Shown: positions 35,485-44,344 of the stretch, in pieces
Layout: every line of letters starts with the position of its first letter
How positions within the stretch are numbered: the stretch's first letter is position 1
Assembly (NCBI GenBank): GCA_026214975.1
Contig: CM047813.1
Coordinates: 34,071,871-34,135,870 of the forward strand
DNA: 64,000 nt
DNA from: Gentiana macrophylla
Lineage: Eukaryota > Streptophyta > Magnoliopsida > Gentianales > Gentianaceae
Direction of reading: 5' to 3'
Notes under the pieces: model-generated
Database searches by the model: none
The model's input: only the letters and a program-made list of their open reading frames with translations
Told to the model about the DNA's origin: nothing
Made by a program: the position numbers and the translations under genes

Positions 35485-37192
35485 TGATGAAGGTCAAAAT
35501 ATACCCGTAAAAGTTATCAACATTATCCTTAAATCGAGCCAAATAATATATATTTTATGTTAAATCACATGTGTATAATGATTATTTAATGTTTTGTTAT
35601 TTATAAAATATAAATTGGTATTTATCCATTTTTTATCATTTAAATACAATTTACTGTGCAATAAATATTTATTTTGTAGATAAAGATAAATTGGAGATTT
35701 TCCAAAAAAGAAGATAAATCTCAAGGCAATTCGAAGTGGAATCGGATTGAATTAAGGATAAATATTGAAGCAGCACGAGAAGAGGAGTACGGGATACAAG
35801 AGCCAGCGAGCCAATCCAGTTTTGATGGACTTGTTGGCAGCCAGAGTCCTGTTCGCTGGGGGCGAGTCCCCCTGTCTATCCGGATTAGCTTGGAAATATC
35901 CTAACGCGTTTTCAGACATCATTTGGATTTAGGAAACCTATTTTAGATCGGTTCATGCTTATCCTAACTCGATTTTTACTCCTATATATACTTGTTCTAG
36001 TTCATTAGCAAAAACACACCTTAGACACCTTAGACACTTTTCTCAGTTTATAATAAAATCCTCAGTTTTCCTCAGAGTGGTTTTTTACAAGTTCTGCAAT
36101 TATGTAAGTTCTTGTAGTTATTTTCTCTTAGTTCTTATAATTAATTCCCCAATTATTATTTATCGTTTGAGATTGTTATTTCTTAGTTAAATGATGTAGA
36201 TTTAGGATTACGACGTGAGGCAGTACGGATTCCTCGTCTATAAGGATCCGCACGCCCACGCCTATGTCTCGTGATCTATGTATGACTTTATTTTGATTAA
36301 CAATCGTGTTTTTAGTGGATCTATATAATTGCTTTAAAAATCTCTATTTTATCCGTTACGTATAGAGAAACACTAAGATTTAGTTTTTTGCCGAGTGAAT
36401 CTGGCCACGTCATTATGCTGAGATTGTCCACCTAGAATTTCTTATCTTAGTAGGTATGGCTACGGCTACGTTGCTCGTCTGTTTTAATTAGCATATGATT
36501 AGAAAATACCAATATAGGGCTCCTAGGTCGGCTCATGAATTGATCTTCCGGGACTTTCAGCGAGATCTAGATCTGTTCTGTATTAGGGAATTGTGCACAT
36601 CTAGTTATACGTAAATCGTAGATTAACATGATACCTAAAAGGTTAGTGTTAATGGGACGGAGACTGATGCGATTGCTTAGGAAGTACGCCTAACCACAGG
36701 AATGTTGCCTAGGTTAGGAATACGGTTAATATCGGCATCCCTAGTTTTGTATGCGTGCAAGTTATATGAGATGGAGGCCTAAAAAGCGAAGTCACGTAAT
36801 GTAGCATAGTGATCTAGACGGCCTACCCGGAGCTAGATCTAGTTTAGGGGATGACTCCCGTAGCCAATATAAAAGAAATACGAATCGGATTAGTAGTTTT
36901 CGAGTATCGCTTAATTATATAGAATCTCCAGATCCAAACGATAACATAATAATTAGGGAGGTTAATTACTTTGTTTGTGTCGTGTCCTTTATCTTTCTTG
37001 TCTCTTGTAGCTCGTAGACCGCTTTATGTCCTTGATATGAATAATTAATTGTTTCTATATAAATGACCCATAATTGGTTCCCTGTGGGATCGACCTTGAT
37101 TCGCTATAGCTGTACTACGATGGACCTAGTCCTCTTGCTAGTATTGGTTTATGGTGGTCATGTATTTTATTATCACTTGATCTACATCATCA
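35485..37192 (+). repeat. 3' LTR of element E
   Basis: This 1,708-bp copy has the hairpin variant GGGGGCGAGTCCCCC at about 35858 and a small tandem duplication of CACCTTAGA near 36018 that the 5' LTR lacks. Confidence 0.9.
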
Positions 37193-37544
37193 GATTAGTG
37201 TGTTGAATTCCCTGGATATGGGTTCTTTTGGATTATCAAAGGCTTGAGCAACCTTTGTGGGTGTCCTATACCAAGGTGCTTAGAAACAGGTTTTCTAAGT
37301 GTTGAGGTTATTCCAAGGTGCTTTCTCACAAGTTGAGACTATGTCGAGGAGCTCTCGAAATATATTCCAAGGTGCTTCTACGCAATTGTTGTAGTTGTGT
37401 CGAGGAGAAAGACTTGAATCCAAATACCGCTTTTCCCAGATCCGCACAATTTCACATCAGTTCGTATCAGAGAACAGCGGATTGATGGTATTATATCCTT
37501 TTTTATTTCTTTTTATCTTACAAAAAAATCCTTTGAACAAAAGA

Positions 37545-38489
37545 ATGGCTGGAAATAATGATTTTAAAAGAAGGTATTCTAAAAATGCTCATGTCCGACA
37601 CCGTGAGAAAGATGGTCAACGTATTAATCAACGACTTGATGAACTGAATCGAAAGTTCAAAGGACAGATTAACGAGTTGATGGATCAATTTCGTAAGGAT
37701 ATATGGCAAATTAAGGAGAATGATAACATCCAGAAGATGGAGTCGAAAATGGAGGAAATTGAGAGTGTGGAGAAGGTGAATGAACTGGAATTTGAGGAAG
37801 AGAAAACAGATGTTTCTGAGATGACTATTGTTGAGAATACAATTCTTGCTCCAAATGTTGAAGAAAAATTTAATTCTGAGGAACTGGAGTATGAATTGCA
37901 ATGCAGAATTATTGAGATTGAAGATACACAAACTCCTAAAATTGTGGAAAATAAAGAAGAAATATTGGAGGAATTTCTTGAGATGAAAGAATGCAAGGAG
38001 TTTCTTTTGAGTGAGGCAAAAGAAGATGTTATGGCCCTCAATTCTTGTTGTAGTTTTATTAACTCTTCTTTGCAGGTACGTGATAAGGAAATTACCGGGC
38101 TGTTGGATTCAACAAATGCAACCCCCATATTGCCTTTGGATGATCTATTTCCGATTGATAATAATGGGAAACCAGTGCATACTTTTCATGATCCTTTTGC
38201 TGCGTATGTTGATTATCCAACGTTGAATTACTATGATTATATTTTTGACACACCGAGCTTCATCAACATTTATATCAAACCAAGATACACTTTTCATGTT
38301 GCTTTAGTGAAGCAAGGATCACGGCATCAGCGTGCAATTCATTCGAGGTTGTGTATTCGACTCATATTTGATCTCGGTGTTCGGTTGGTGATCTTTTGGA
38401 TTTGTTCAAGAGTAGTGCATGATTCTGAACTATATGACATTCTTTTGATTCGAGGACGAATCCTTCGCAACCGGGAGACTATGATGTGA
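37545..38489 (+). CDS. F unit 3 ORF, protein of unknown function (314 residues)
   Basis: This is the longest intact copy of the family F protein. The ATG at 37545 is chosen because MAGNND is shared by units 1, 3 and 4 (MARNND in unit 2); the frame is also open upstream to 37395, inside the LTR. Residues 1-25 are basic. About 25-60 form a charged stretch (INQRLDELNRKFKGQ, then MDQFRKDIW) likely to be helical or coiled coil. About 60-180 are very acidic and rich in Glu. A block near 225-260 reads LPLDDLFPIDNNGKPVHTF and DPFAAYVDYPTLNYYDY. The end overlaps the polypurine tract and the first bases of LTR 4. No retroviral zinc knuckle, protease or polymerase motif is present. It may be a gag-like or regulatory protein of a non-autonomous element; I do not recognise it. 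Confidence 0.6.
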   Translation: MAGNNDFKRRYSKNAHVRHREKDGQRINQRLDELNRKFKGQINELMDQFRKDIWQIKENDNIQKMESKMEEIESVEKVNELEFEEEKTDVSEMTIVENTILAPNVEEKFNSEELEYELQCRIIEIEDTQTPKIVENKEEILEEFLEMKECKEFLLSEAKEDVMALNSCCSFINSSLQVRDKEITGLLDSTNATPILPLDDLFPIDNNGKPVHTFHDPFAAYVDYPTLNYYDYIFDTPSFINIYIKPRYTFHVALVKQGSRHQRAIHSRLCIRLIFDLGVRLVIFWICSRVVHDSELYDILLIRGRILRNRETMM

Positions 38490-39304
38490 TTCTGGCTACA
38501 TATTATTATATCTTATTATTAATAAGAATATTAAAAATATTGGCTGAATGCTCATGATAATATGGCGCCACTTTTGGTAGCATGGAAGTCCAAGAAGTCA
38601 AGTTTTGTGTATTCCAAGTACATTGAATCTAGATGGATGTCTTTTGGGGCACCTATTTTAAGTGCATTGAACTTAGTGTGCAGTCATCTTTATTGGATCG
38701 GATCAGAAGCTTTACATATCCAAAATTGATGATCCACATATTCATTTCATAGTAGAAAACCTGATCTTCAACTTTCATCAAGGGGTCATCTTCATTTGAA
38801 TAAGTTATAATTGTCAAAATGGCCTAAACAGCTGCGGGACAAAAACTGGACAATATAAGGAAGATACATTGAACCTGGATGAAGCTCATTGGATGCGCCA
38901 ATATGCATTTAATTTAGGATAAACTTTTCATCTTATTATTATGAATTCATGTACTTATTTTCCTAAAAATAGTCCTTGTATTTGTACTTTGAAAATCAGA
39001 TTGTTATGATAATAAAATTTTATATTTTCTACACTTGGATTAGTGTTTTGAATTCTCTGGATAGAGGTTCTTTCGGATTATCAAAGGCTTGAGCAACCTT
39101 TGTGGGTGTCCTATACCAAGGTGCTTAGAAACATGTTTTCTAAGTGTTGAGGTTATTCCAATGTGCTTTCTCACAAGTTGAGACTATGTCGAGGAGCTCT
39201 CGAAAAATATTCTATGGTGTTTCTACGCAATTGTTGTAGTTGTGTCGAGGAGAAAGACTTGAATCCAAATACCGCTTTTCCTAGATCCGCGCAATTTCAC
39301 ATCA
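38482..39304 (+). repeat. F LTR 4
   Basis: This 823-bp LTR is nearly identical to LTR 1, including the damaged CCTAAAAATAG box and the ATATTCTATGG variant. Confidence 0.92.
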
Positions 39305-39306
39305 GT

Positions 39307-39317
39307 TGGTATCAGAG
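39307..39317 (+). other. Primer-binding site of F unit 4, tRNA-Met type
   Basis: TGGTATCAGAG follows the LTR by two bases and matches the standard plant tRNA-Met PBS over 11 bases. Confidence 0.8.
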
Positions 39318-39392
39318 AACAGCGGATTGACGGTATTATATCCTTTTTTTTATTGCTTTTTATCTTACAAAAAAAAACCTTCGAACAAAAGA

Positions 39393-40307
39393 ATGGCTGG
39401 AAATAATGATTTGAAAAGAAGGTATTCTAAAAATGCTCATGTCCGACACCGTGAGAAAGTTGGTCAACGTATTAATCAACGACTTGATGAACTGAATCGA
39501 AAGTTCAAAGAACAGATTGACGAGATGATGGATCAATTTCGTAAGGATATAAGGCAAATTAAGGAGAATGATAACATCCAGAAGATGGAGTCGAAAATGG
39601 ATGAAATTGAGAGTGTGGAGAAGGTGAATGAACTGGAATTTGAGGAAGAGAAAACAGAGGTTTCTGAGATGACTATTGTTGAGAATACAATTCTTGCTCC
39701 AATTGTTGAAGAAAAATTTAATTCTGAGGAACTGGAGTATGAATTGCAATGCAGAATTGTTGAGATTGAAGATACACAAACTCCTAAAATTGTGGATAAT
39801 AAAGAAGAAATATTAGTGGAATTTCTTGAGAAGAAAGAATGCAAGGAGTTTCTTTTGAGTGAGGCAAAAGAAGATGTTATGGCCCTCAATTCTTGTTGCA
39901 GTTTTATTAACTCTTCTTTGCAGGTACGTGATAAGGAAATTACCGGGCTGTTGGATTCAACAAATGCAGCCCCCATATTGCCTTTGGATGATCTATTTCC
40001 GATTGATAATAATGGGAAACCGGTGCATACTTTTCATGATCCTTTTGCTGCGTATGTTGATTATCCAACGTTGAATTACTATGATTATATTTCTGACACA
40101 CTGAGGTGCATCAACATTTATATCAAACCAAGATACACTTTTCACGTTGCTTTAGTGAAGCAAGGATCACGGCATCACCGTGCAATTCATTCGAGGTTGT
40201 GTATTCGACTCATATTTGATCCCGGTGTTTGGTTGGTGATCTTTTGGATTTGTTCAAGATTAGTGCATGATTCTGAACTATACGACATTCTTTTGATTCG
40301 AGGATGA
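39393..40307 (+). CDS. F unit 4 ORF, protein of unknown function (304 residues)
   Basis: An intact frame from ATG 39393 to TGA 40305-40307; it is also open upstream to 39306 at the PBS. The protein has the layout of unit 3: basic start (MAGNNDLKRRYSKNAHVRHR), a charged helical stretch (RINQRLDELNRKFKEQ), a long Glu-rich acidic middle with EEKFNSEELEYELQ and KEFLLSEAKEDVM, then SLQVRDKEITGLLDSTN, LPLDDLFPIDNN and PTLNYYDYISD. It ends ten residues earlier than unit 3 because CGA has become TGA after ILLIRG. The long open frame, kept in a family without pol, argues for function, but a test of codon constraint was not possible here. Confidence 0.6.
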   Translation: MAGNNDLKRRYSKNAHVRHREKVGQRINQRLDELNRKFKEQIDEMMDQFRKDIRQIKENDNIQKMESKMDEIESVEKVNELEFEEEKTEVSEMTIVENTILAPIVEEKFNSEELEYELQCRIVEIEDTQTPKIVDNKEEILVEFLEKKECKEFLLSEAKEDVMALNSCCSFINSSLQVRDKEITGLLDSTNAAPILPLDDLFPIDNNGKPVHTFHDPFAAYVDYPTLNYYDYISDTLRCINIYIKPRYTFHVALVKQGSRHHRAIHSRLCIRLIFDPGVWLVIFWICSRLVHDSELYDILLIRG

Positions 40308-40329
40308 ATCCTTCGCAACCGGGAGAGTA

Positions 40330-41153
40330 TGATGTGATTCTGGCTACATTTTATTATATCTTATTATTAATAAGAATTTATTAAAAATATTGGCTGAATG
40401 CTCATGATAATATGGCGCCACTTTTGCTAGCATGGAAGTCCAAGAAGTCAAGTTTTGTGTATTCCAAGTACATTGAATCTAGATGGATGTCTTTTGGGGT
40501 GCCTATTTTAAGTGCATTGAACTTAGTGAGCAGTCATCTTTATTGGATCGGATCAGGAGCTTTACATATCCAAAATTGATGATCCACATGTTCATTTCAT
40601 AGTAGAAAACCTGATCTTCAACTTTCATCAAGAGGTCATCTTCATTTAAATAAGTTATAATTGTCAAAATGGCCTAAACAGCTGCGGGACAAAAACTTGA
40701 CAATATAAGGAAGATACATTGAACCTGGATGAAGCTCATTGGATGCGCCAATATGCATTTAATTTAGGATAAACTTCATCTTATTATTATGAATTCATGT
40801 ACTTATTTTCCTATAAATAGTCCTTGTATTTTGTACTTTGAAAATCAGATTGTTATGATAATAAAATTTTATATTTTCTACACTTGGATTAGTGTGTTGA
40901 ATTCTCTGGATAGAGGTTCTTTCGGATTATCAAAGGCTTGAGCAACCTTTGTGGGTGTCCTATATCAAGGTGCTTAGAAACAAGTTTTCTAAGTGTTGAG
41001 GTTATTCTAAGGTGCTTTCTCACAAGTTGAGACTGCGTCGAGGAGCTCTCGAAAAATATTTCAAGGTGCTTCTACACAATTGTTGTAGTTTTGTGGAGGA
41101 GAAAAACTTGAATCCAAATACCGCTTTTCCTAGATCCACGCAATTTCACATCA
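40330..41153 (+). repeat. F LTR 5
   Basis: This 824-bp LTR closes the array; the ATCAG duplication follows at once. Its first two thirds match LTR 2, and its last third has private changes (ACAAGTTTTCTAAG, TTTGTGGAGGAG). Confidence 0.92.
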
Positions 41154-41158
41154 ATCAG

Positions 41159-41560
41159 GCTACAAGGTTGCTTTTAACATGCTGCGACAAAGAGCCCCAA
41201 CTAGCAGACCTCACTGATCGACAAGCTGTCATTAGTAAAGAAAATAATTTCTGAATCTATTGAGAATAGATCATGCCCTAAAAATGAAAAATCTTTTTTT
41301 TTCTGGAAATGTCTATCAAACGGAATTTCCACTTCATTTTTCCGTACCAAAAGAATCTCCCAAAATGACCCTCGATACAAGATATGTGGATATGAATAGG
41401 AAACTCTTGAGCATCTCCTGGTCCAGTGTGAGACAACAGAACATAATCTCGTGGGATGATTATGGCGTATGACACCGTTCTCGTGGGATTATTTTAAATA
41501 TTTAATACGCAAAATTTTAGTCTTACCAATTTTCCATCTAGTTTGTTCAGATCAGGGGCA
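41159..41560 (+). pseudogene. LINE C-terminal fragment, zf-RVT region
   Basis: Reading resumes exactly across the F array: HYSEKS at 25820 continues here as GYKVAFNMLRQRAP. After several stops the frame reads FFWKCLSNGIST, then NDPRYKICG and ETLEHLLVQCETTEHN. The Cys and His spacing is that of the zf-RVT domain at the C-terminus of plant L1-type reverse transcriptases. Multiple stops make it non-functional. Confidence 0.8.
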
Positions 41561-42254
41561 ATTTCACCTTGGCACTATTCTGAAAAATATGGAAATCAAG
41601 AAACAAGTGGATCTTCTAAAATAAAAGAGACTCTAATTTTGAATTTCTTCAAAACGCAATGAATTAATTACTTGCAATCCATACAAAGCTCATTTCTGCT
41701 AGAGTCTGATGAACTTGATGTTTCAACCATACAACATGCTCCCCTGCAAAATACCACTCAAAATCGGATTTCTTCTCTTGTTTGCTACGTCAGGGGTGGA
41801 CGCTGGATCTCGGGAAAGGGGGGCAATAAATTTTTGAAGGCAAATAAAAATTTAAGGGAGAGCAAACTATATGCATCGTATAAATTTTAGTGTATTTTTT
41901 TCGGATCAAGGGAAGTTGCCCCGGCCCCTTGGTTGTATCTTGTATGTAGGTCACGTGGATGCAACCTGGGATTGTCGATCGAAGTCAGGTGGAATTGGCC
42001 AAATTGGTTTTATCTGTCTCTCCACGCTTAGTCAATTTGATTAATGGATTTGGGCTATGCAGAACGATCATCAGTGTAATATTGAATGACATTTGGGATT
42101 TAATAGAAAATTGTAGTGGAATTAGTTTTGAACATGCCAAAAAAAAAAAAAAAAAAAAAAACATTAGCAAGTCATAGAATGACCCTTTTTGTGAAAGGTC
42201 TTGATAGAGAAGTCTACTCGACTTCTTCTTTTCCGTCCTGGCTTCTTCAGGCCG
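41561..42254 (+). other. LINE 3' region with poly(A), possible MITE remnant
   Basis: The stretch continues the LINE 3' end and finishes with a 23-base A run at 42139-42161, probably the tail of this LINE or of a second one. At about 41791-41948 the text CAGGGGTGGACGCTGGATCTCGG, with a G/C-rich right side, resembles the hAT MITE at 22250, but no matching duplication was found. Confidence 0.45.
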
Positions 42255-42257
42255 TTA

Positions 42258-42662
42258 GGACATCTTCAACGGTAGATCCCTTTTTCTACACCATTGCATC
42301 AAAATGATGTAAAATTACATCATTCTTCTCCAACCATTCTACACCAAATTTTACATCATTCTTCTTCAATCGTTCTACACCACATATCACACTTGTTATT
42401 AAATTAAAACAAAAAAAAGAAAAGGAAAAGGGTGGGGGGTGGGGGGATGGTTTTTGGTGTCGGGTGACCCGACACCATATTTGGTGTAAAAAGATAGGGG
42501 GATAGGGGGGCAAAATGGTTTTTGGTGTCGGGTGACCCGACACCGTATTTTGTGTAAAAAGATAGAGGATAGTGAAATGGGGAGAAAAAGGCAACCATTG
42601 GAGTAGCACCATCCCACCAAAATAGGGGGATAGTGTCGGGTCTCCCCTCGTTGGAGATGCCC
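42258..42662. mobile_element. Tourist-like (PIF/Harbinger) MITE, 405 bp
   Basis: It begins GGACATCTTCAACGG and ends CGTTGGAGATGCCC, an inverted pair of the GGGCATCTCCAACG type. The 3-bp duplication TTA flanks it (42255-42257 and 42663-42665). No transposase is present. Inside are two tandem copies of about 70 bp, each holding a 10-bp-arm palindrome, GGTGTCGGGT-G-ACCCGACACC without the separators (about 42458 and 42524). Confidence 0.85.
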
Positions 42663-42744
42663 TTAGTGCTGATGTACCGTGACTTTTGTTGTTTATAGAA
42701 AGTTTTCTTTTGGTGTAAAAAAGACTAGTGACATGTTTCATTTA

Positions 42745-42917
42745 GAGCAATGATAGCGACACAACCAAAATTACACAAATGGATGACACAACGTGATCTC
42801 TTATCGTTGATTTTGATGAGTCTACATCACAATATGTTAACACTCATTAAAATCAAGGGTGAGAGATCACATTGTGTCACCCGTTGTGTAACTTTGGTTG
42901 TGCCTGTATCATTACTC
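42745..42917. mobile_element. Palindromic MITE, 173 bp
   Basis: The whole element folds on itself. The left arm GAGCAATGATA...CACAACCAAAATTACACAA pairs with the right arm TTGTGTAACTTTGGTTGTG...TATCATTACTC, with further pairing inward (GTGATCTCTTA with TGAGAGATCAC). The flanks are TTTA on both sides. The superfamily is not clear. Confidence 0.7.
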
Positions 42918-42921
42918 TTTA

Positions 42922-43991
42922 ATTAAATATTATTGATAAATTTAAAAATAACAAGTGGGAGCTATAAAGGTGACAACCAACCCCACGGACTCTAGTGTTG
43001 ACACAAGCAATGTGAGAAAATGGTGATGCCTCGTGCCACTTTGATTTTGCCCCCTTGAGGATAGCCTTCAGCTAAGGCTTGCTATGCGAAAGGATAGGAT
43101 TTTGGATACTCGTCGAGTCAATGACCGGCCCTGAGTCGTCATACTCGAGATCTACCTTTAAGATCTGAGATGGTAGGTAACACTCAGAAGGATATTTTTG
43201 AAAATATATTGGCTGAAAAAGAAAGGTAATCAACAATTGAATGAGATGTTTGGTTCTTGAAAATTTAGTTTTTGAGAGAGATTGTCTCAATTTAACTGTC
43301 ATTGTTTTGATACCGACGATAATATAAATGTGAGGTAAATCTTTGAAATTGTAGGATAGTTTGCATGCATGACATCATTTTTATAATTCCTAAAATCATT
43401 ATTTGTTGTGGTGTATGATTTGTTTTATATTTGTGTCATAATATTTTACAACTACATGTCATCTCAAAGTAACTAACCTGCTAACTGATAAAATTGACTG
43501 ATAACAGCTTCGTAAAAGTGGAAAAGTAACAAGGACGTTGAAACTAAATAATCGAAAACGTAAATTAATTTTTTGGTTGAAGATTCTCCCCTCAAGCCTA
43601 CGGACTTGAGTTACGTTAATAAGTATATCACTGCTGCCACTCGTGTTGAACGAGAGACAAACAAAATTAGTTCAAAGATGATGAGAATGATTGAAATCAA
43701 TCTCACTAGATATCACGCAGTGCACGAGTAGTGACTACTCAAATAAACCGTTTGTTCAAGGCTATTTTCTTTCAAAGAAAGCCAAAAATGAGAAGGAAAA
43801 TGTCTTCAAGTGTAAGCAATCTAAAACTAAATAAGTTATAGGCTAAATATCATTATAAGAAAGTATATAATAAGGAATGTAATTTTAGATTACTAACCTA
43901 TGAATCCTTAGAGACTTTTTAAACCTGGTATATGACTCGGAAACTAAGTTCTTTTGTAAAAACATGTGAGGATTTTTATAGTTTTAGCCTT
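42922..43991. other. AT-rich spacer, nothing recognised
   Basis: No gene, repeat border or transposon motif was identified. Open frames are short and on both strands. Confidence 0.3.
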
Positions 43992-43994
43992 TTA

Positions 43995-44341
43995 GGCTCC
44001 GTTTGTTTTGGATTGAAGTTTTTTTAGGGGTTTTATTTATTAGTGGATAATAAAATATGATAAAAATGATTGAAGTAATGATTAGAAAGTTAAAATGTTT
44101 TTTTGTTTTAAATTTGTGTAGATAAAGAAATGAGTGGTGAGAGAAATTGAAATAAGATAGTATAATAAATAAAATAATGTTAAAAAAGATAATAAAGTAG
44201 ATAAAGTGAAATGATGAGAGATGATTTAATATTTTTTTATTTGTAGTTGAAGAATTGATTGGTGAGATAATTGTAAGAAATTATTAGTGATGTGATATAT
44301 AAGAAAACCCAAAAAAAACTCAACCCAAAACAATCAAGGGC
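43995..44341. mobile_element. Tourist-like MITE, 347 bp
   Basis: It begins GGCTCCGTTTGTTTTGGATTG and ends CAACCCAAAACAATCAAGGGC, an inverted pair of about 21 bp with few mismatches. TTA flanks both sides (43992-43994 and 44342-44344), as expected for PIF/Harbinger. The interior is AT-rich without coding. Confidence 0.8.
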
Positions 44342-44344
44342 TTA

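Larger units (their letters stand above)
30077..37192 (+). mobile_element. Non-autonomous LTR retrotransposon E (relative of D)
   Basis: This 7,116-bp element lies inside F LTR 3 with the duplication GATTA at 30072-30076 and 37193-37197. The LTRs (about 1.7 kb) begin TGATGACGG or TGATGAAGG and end CATCATCA-like. A tRNA-Asp type PBS and a polypurine tract are present. The 3.7-kb interior is homologous to that of D and has no gag or pol. D and E share order and most landmarks but differ throughout, so they are separate insertions of diverged subfamilies. Like D it must depend on proteins from another element. Confidence 0.9.
29520..37459 (+). repeat. F LTR 3, split by element E
   Basis: The left part (29520-30076) and right part (37193-37459) join into one LTR of about 819 bp when element E and one copy of its GATTA duplication are removed. 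The box reads CCTATATATAG. This LTR is the most diverged of the five in the stretch before the split. Confidence 0.9.
25826..41153 (+). mobile_element. Tandem array of family F LTR retrotransposon: five LTRs, four interiors
   Basis: The order is LTR-interior-LTR-interior-LTR-interior-LTR-interior-LTR. Each LTR is about 820 bp and each interior about 1,025 bp, and all are in the same orientation. One perfect 5-bp duplication ATCAG (25821-25825 and 41154-41158) encloses the whole array and interrupts a LINE reading frame that resumes on the other side. LTRs have 8-bp inverted ends TGATGTGA/TCACATCA. Each interior starts with a tRNA-Met type PBS and ends CAACCGGGAGAGTA, the polypurine tract. There is no reverse transcriptase, integrase or protease. 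The third LTR is split by element E. The array probably arose by unequal recombination between LTRs of one original insertion. Confidence 0.93.

Noticed and set aside
41791..41948. Second hAT MITE like the one at 22250
   Set aside because: The left wording is similar, but the right end and the 8-bp duplication do not match, so it is only noted as a possible remnant.
42286..42741. Reverse-strand 151-codon frame
   Set aside because: It lies almost wholly within the Tourist MITE and translates its tandem palindromes.
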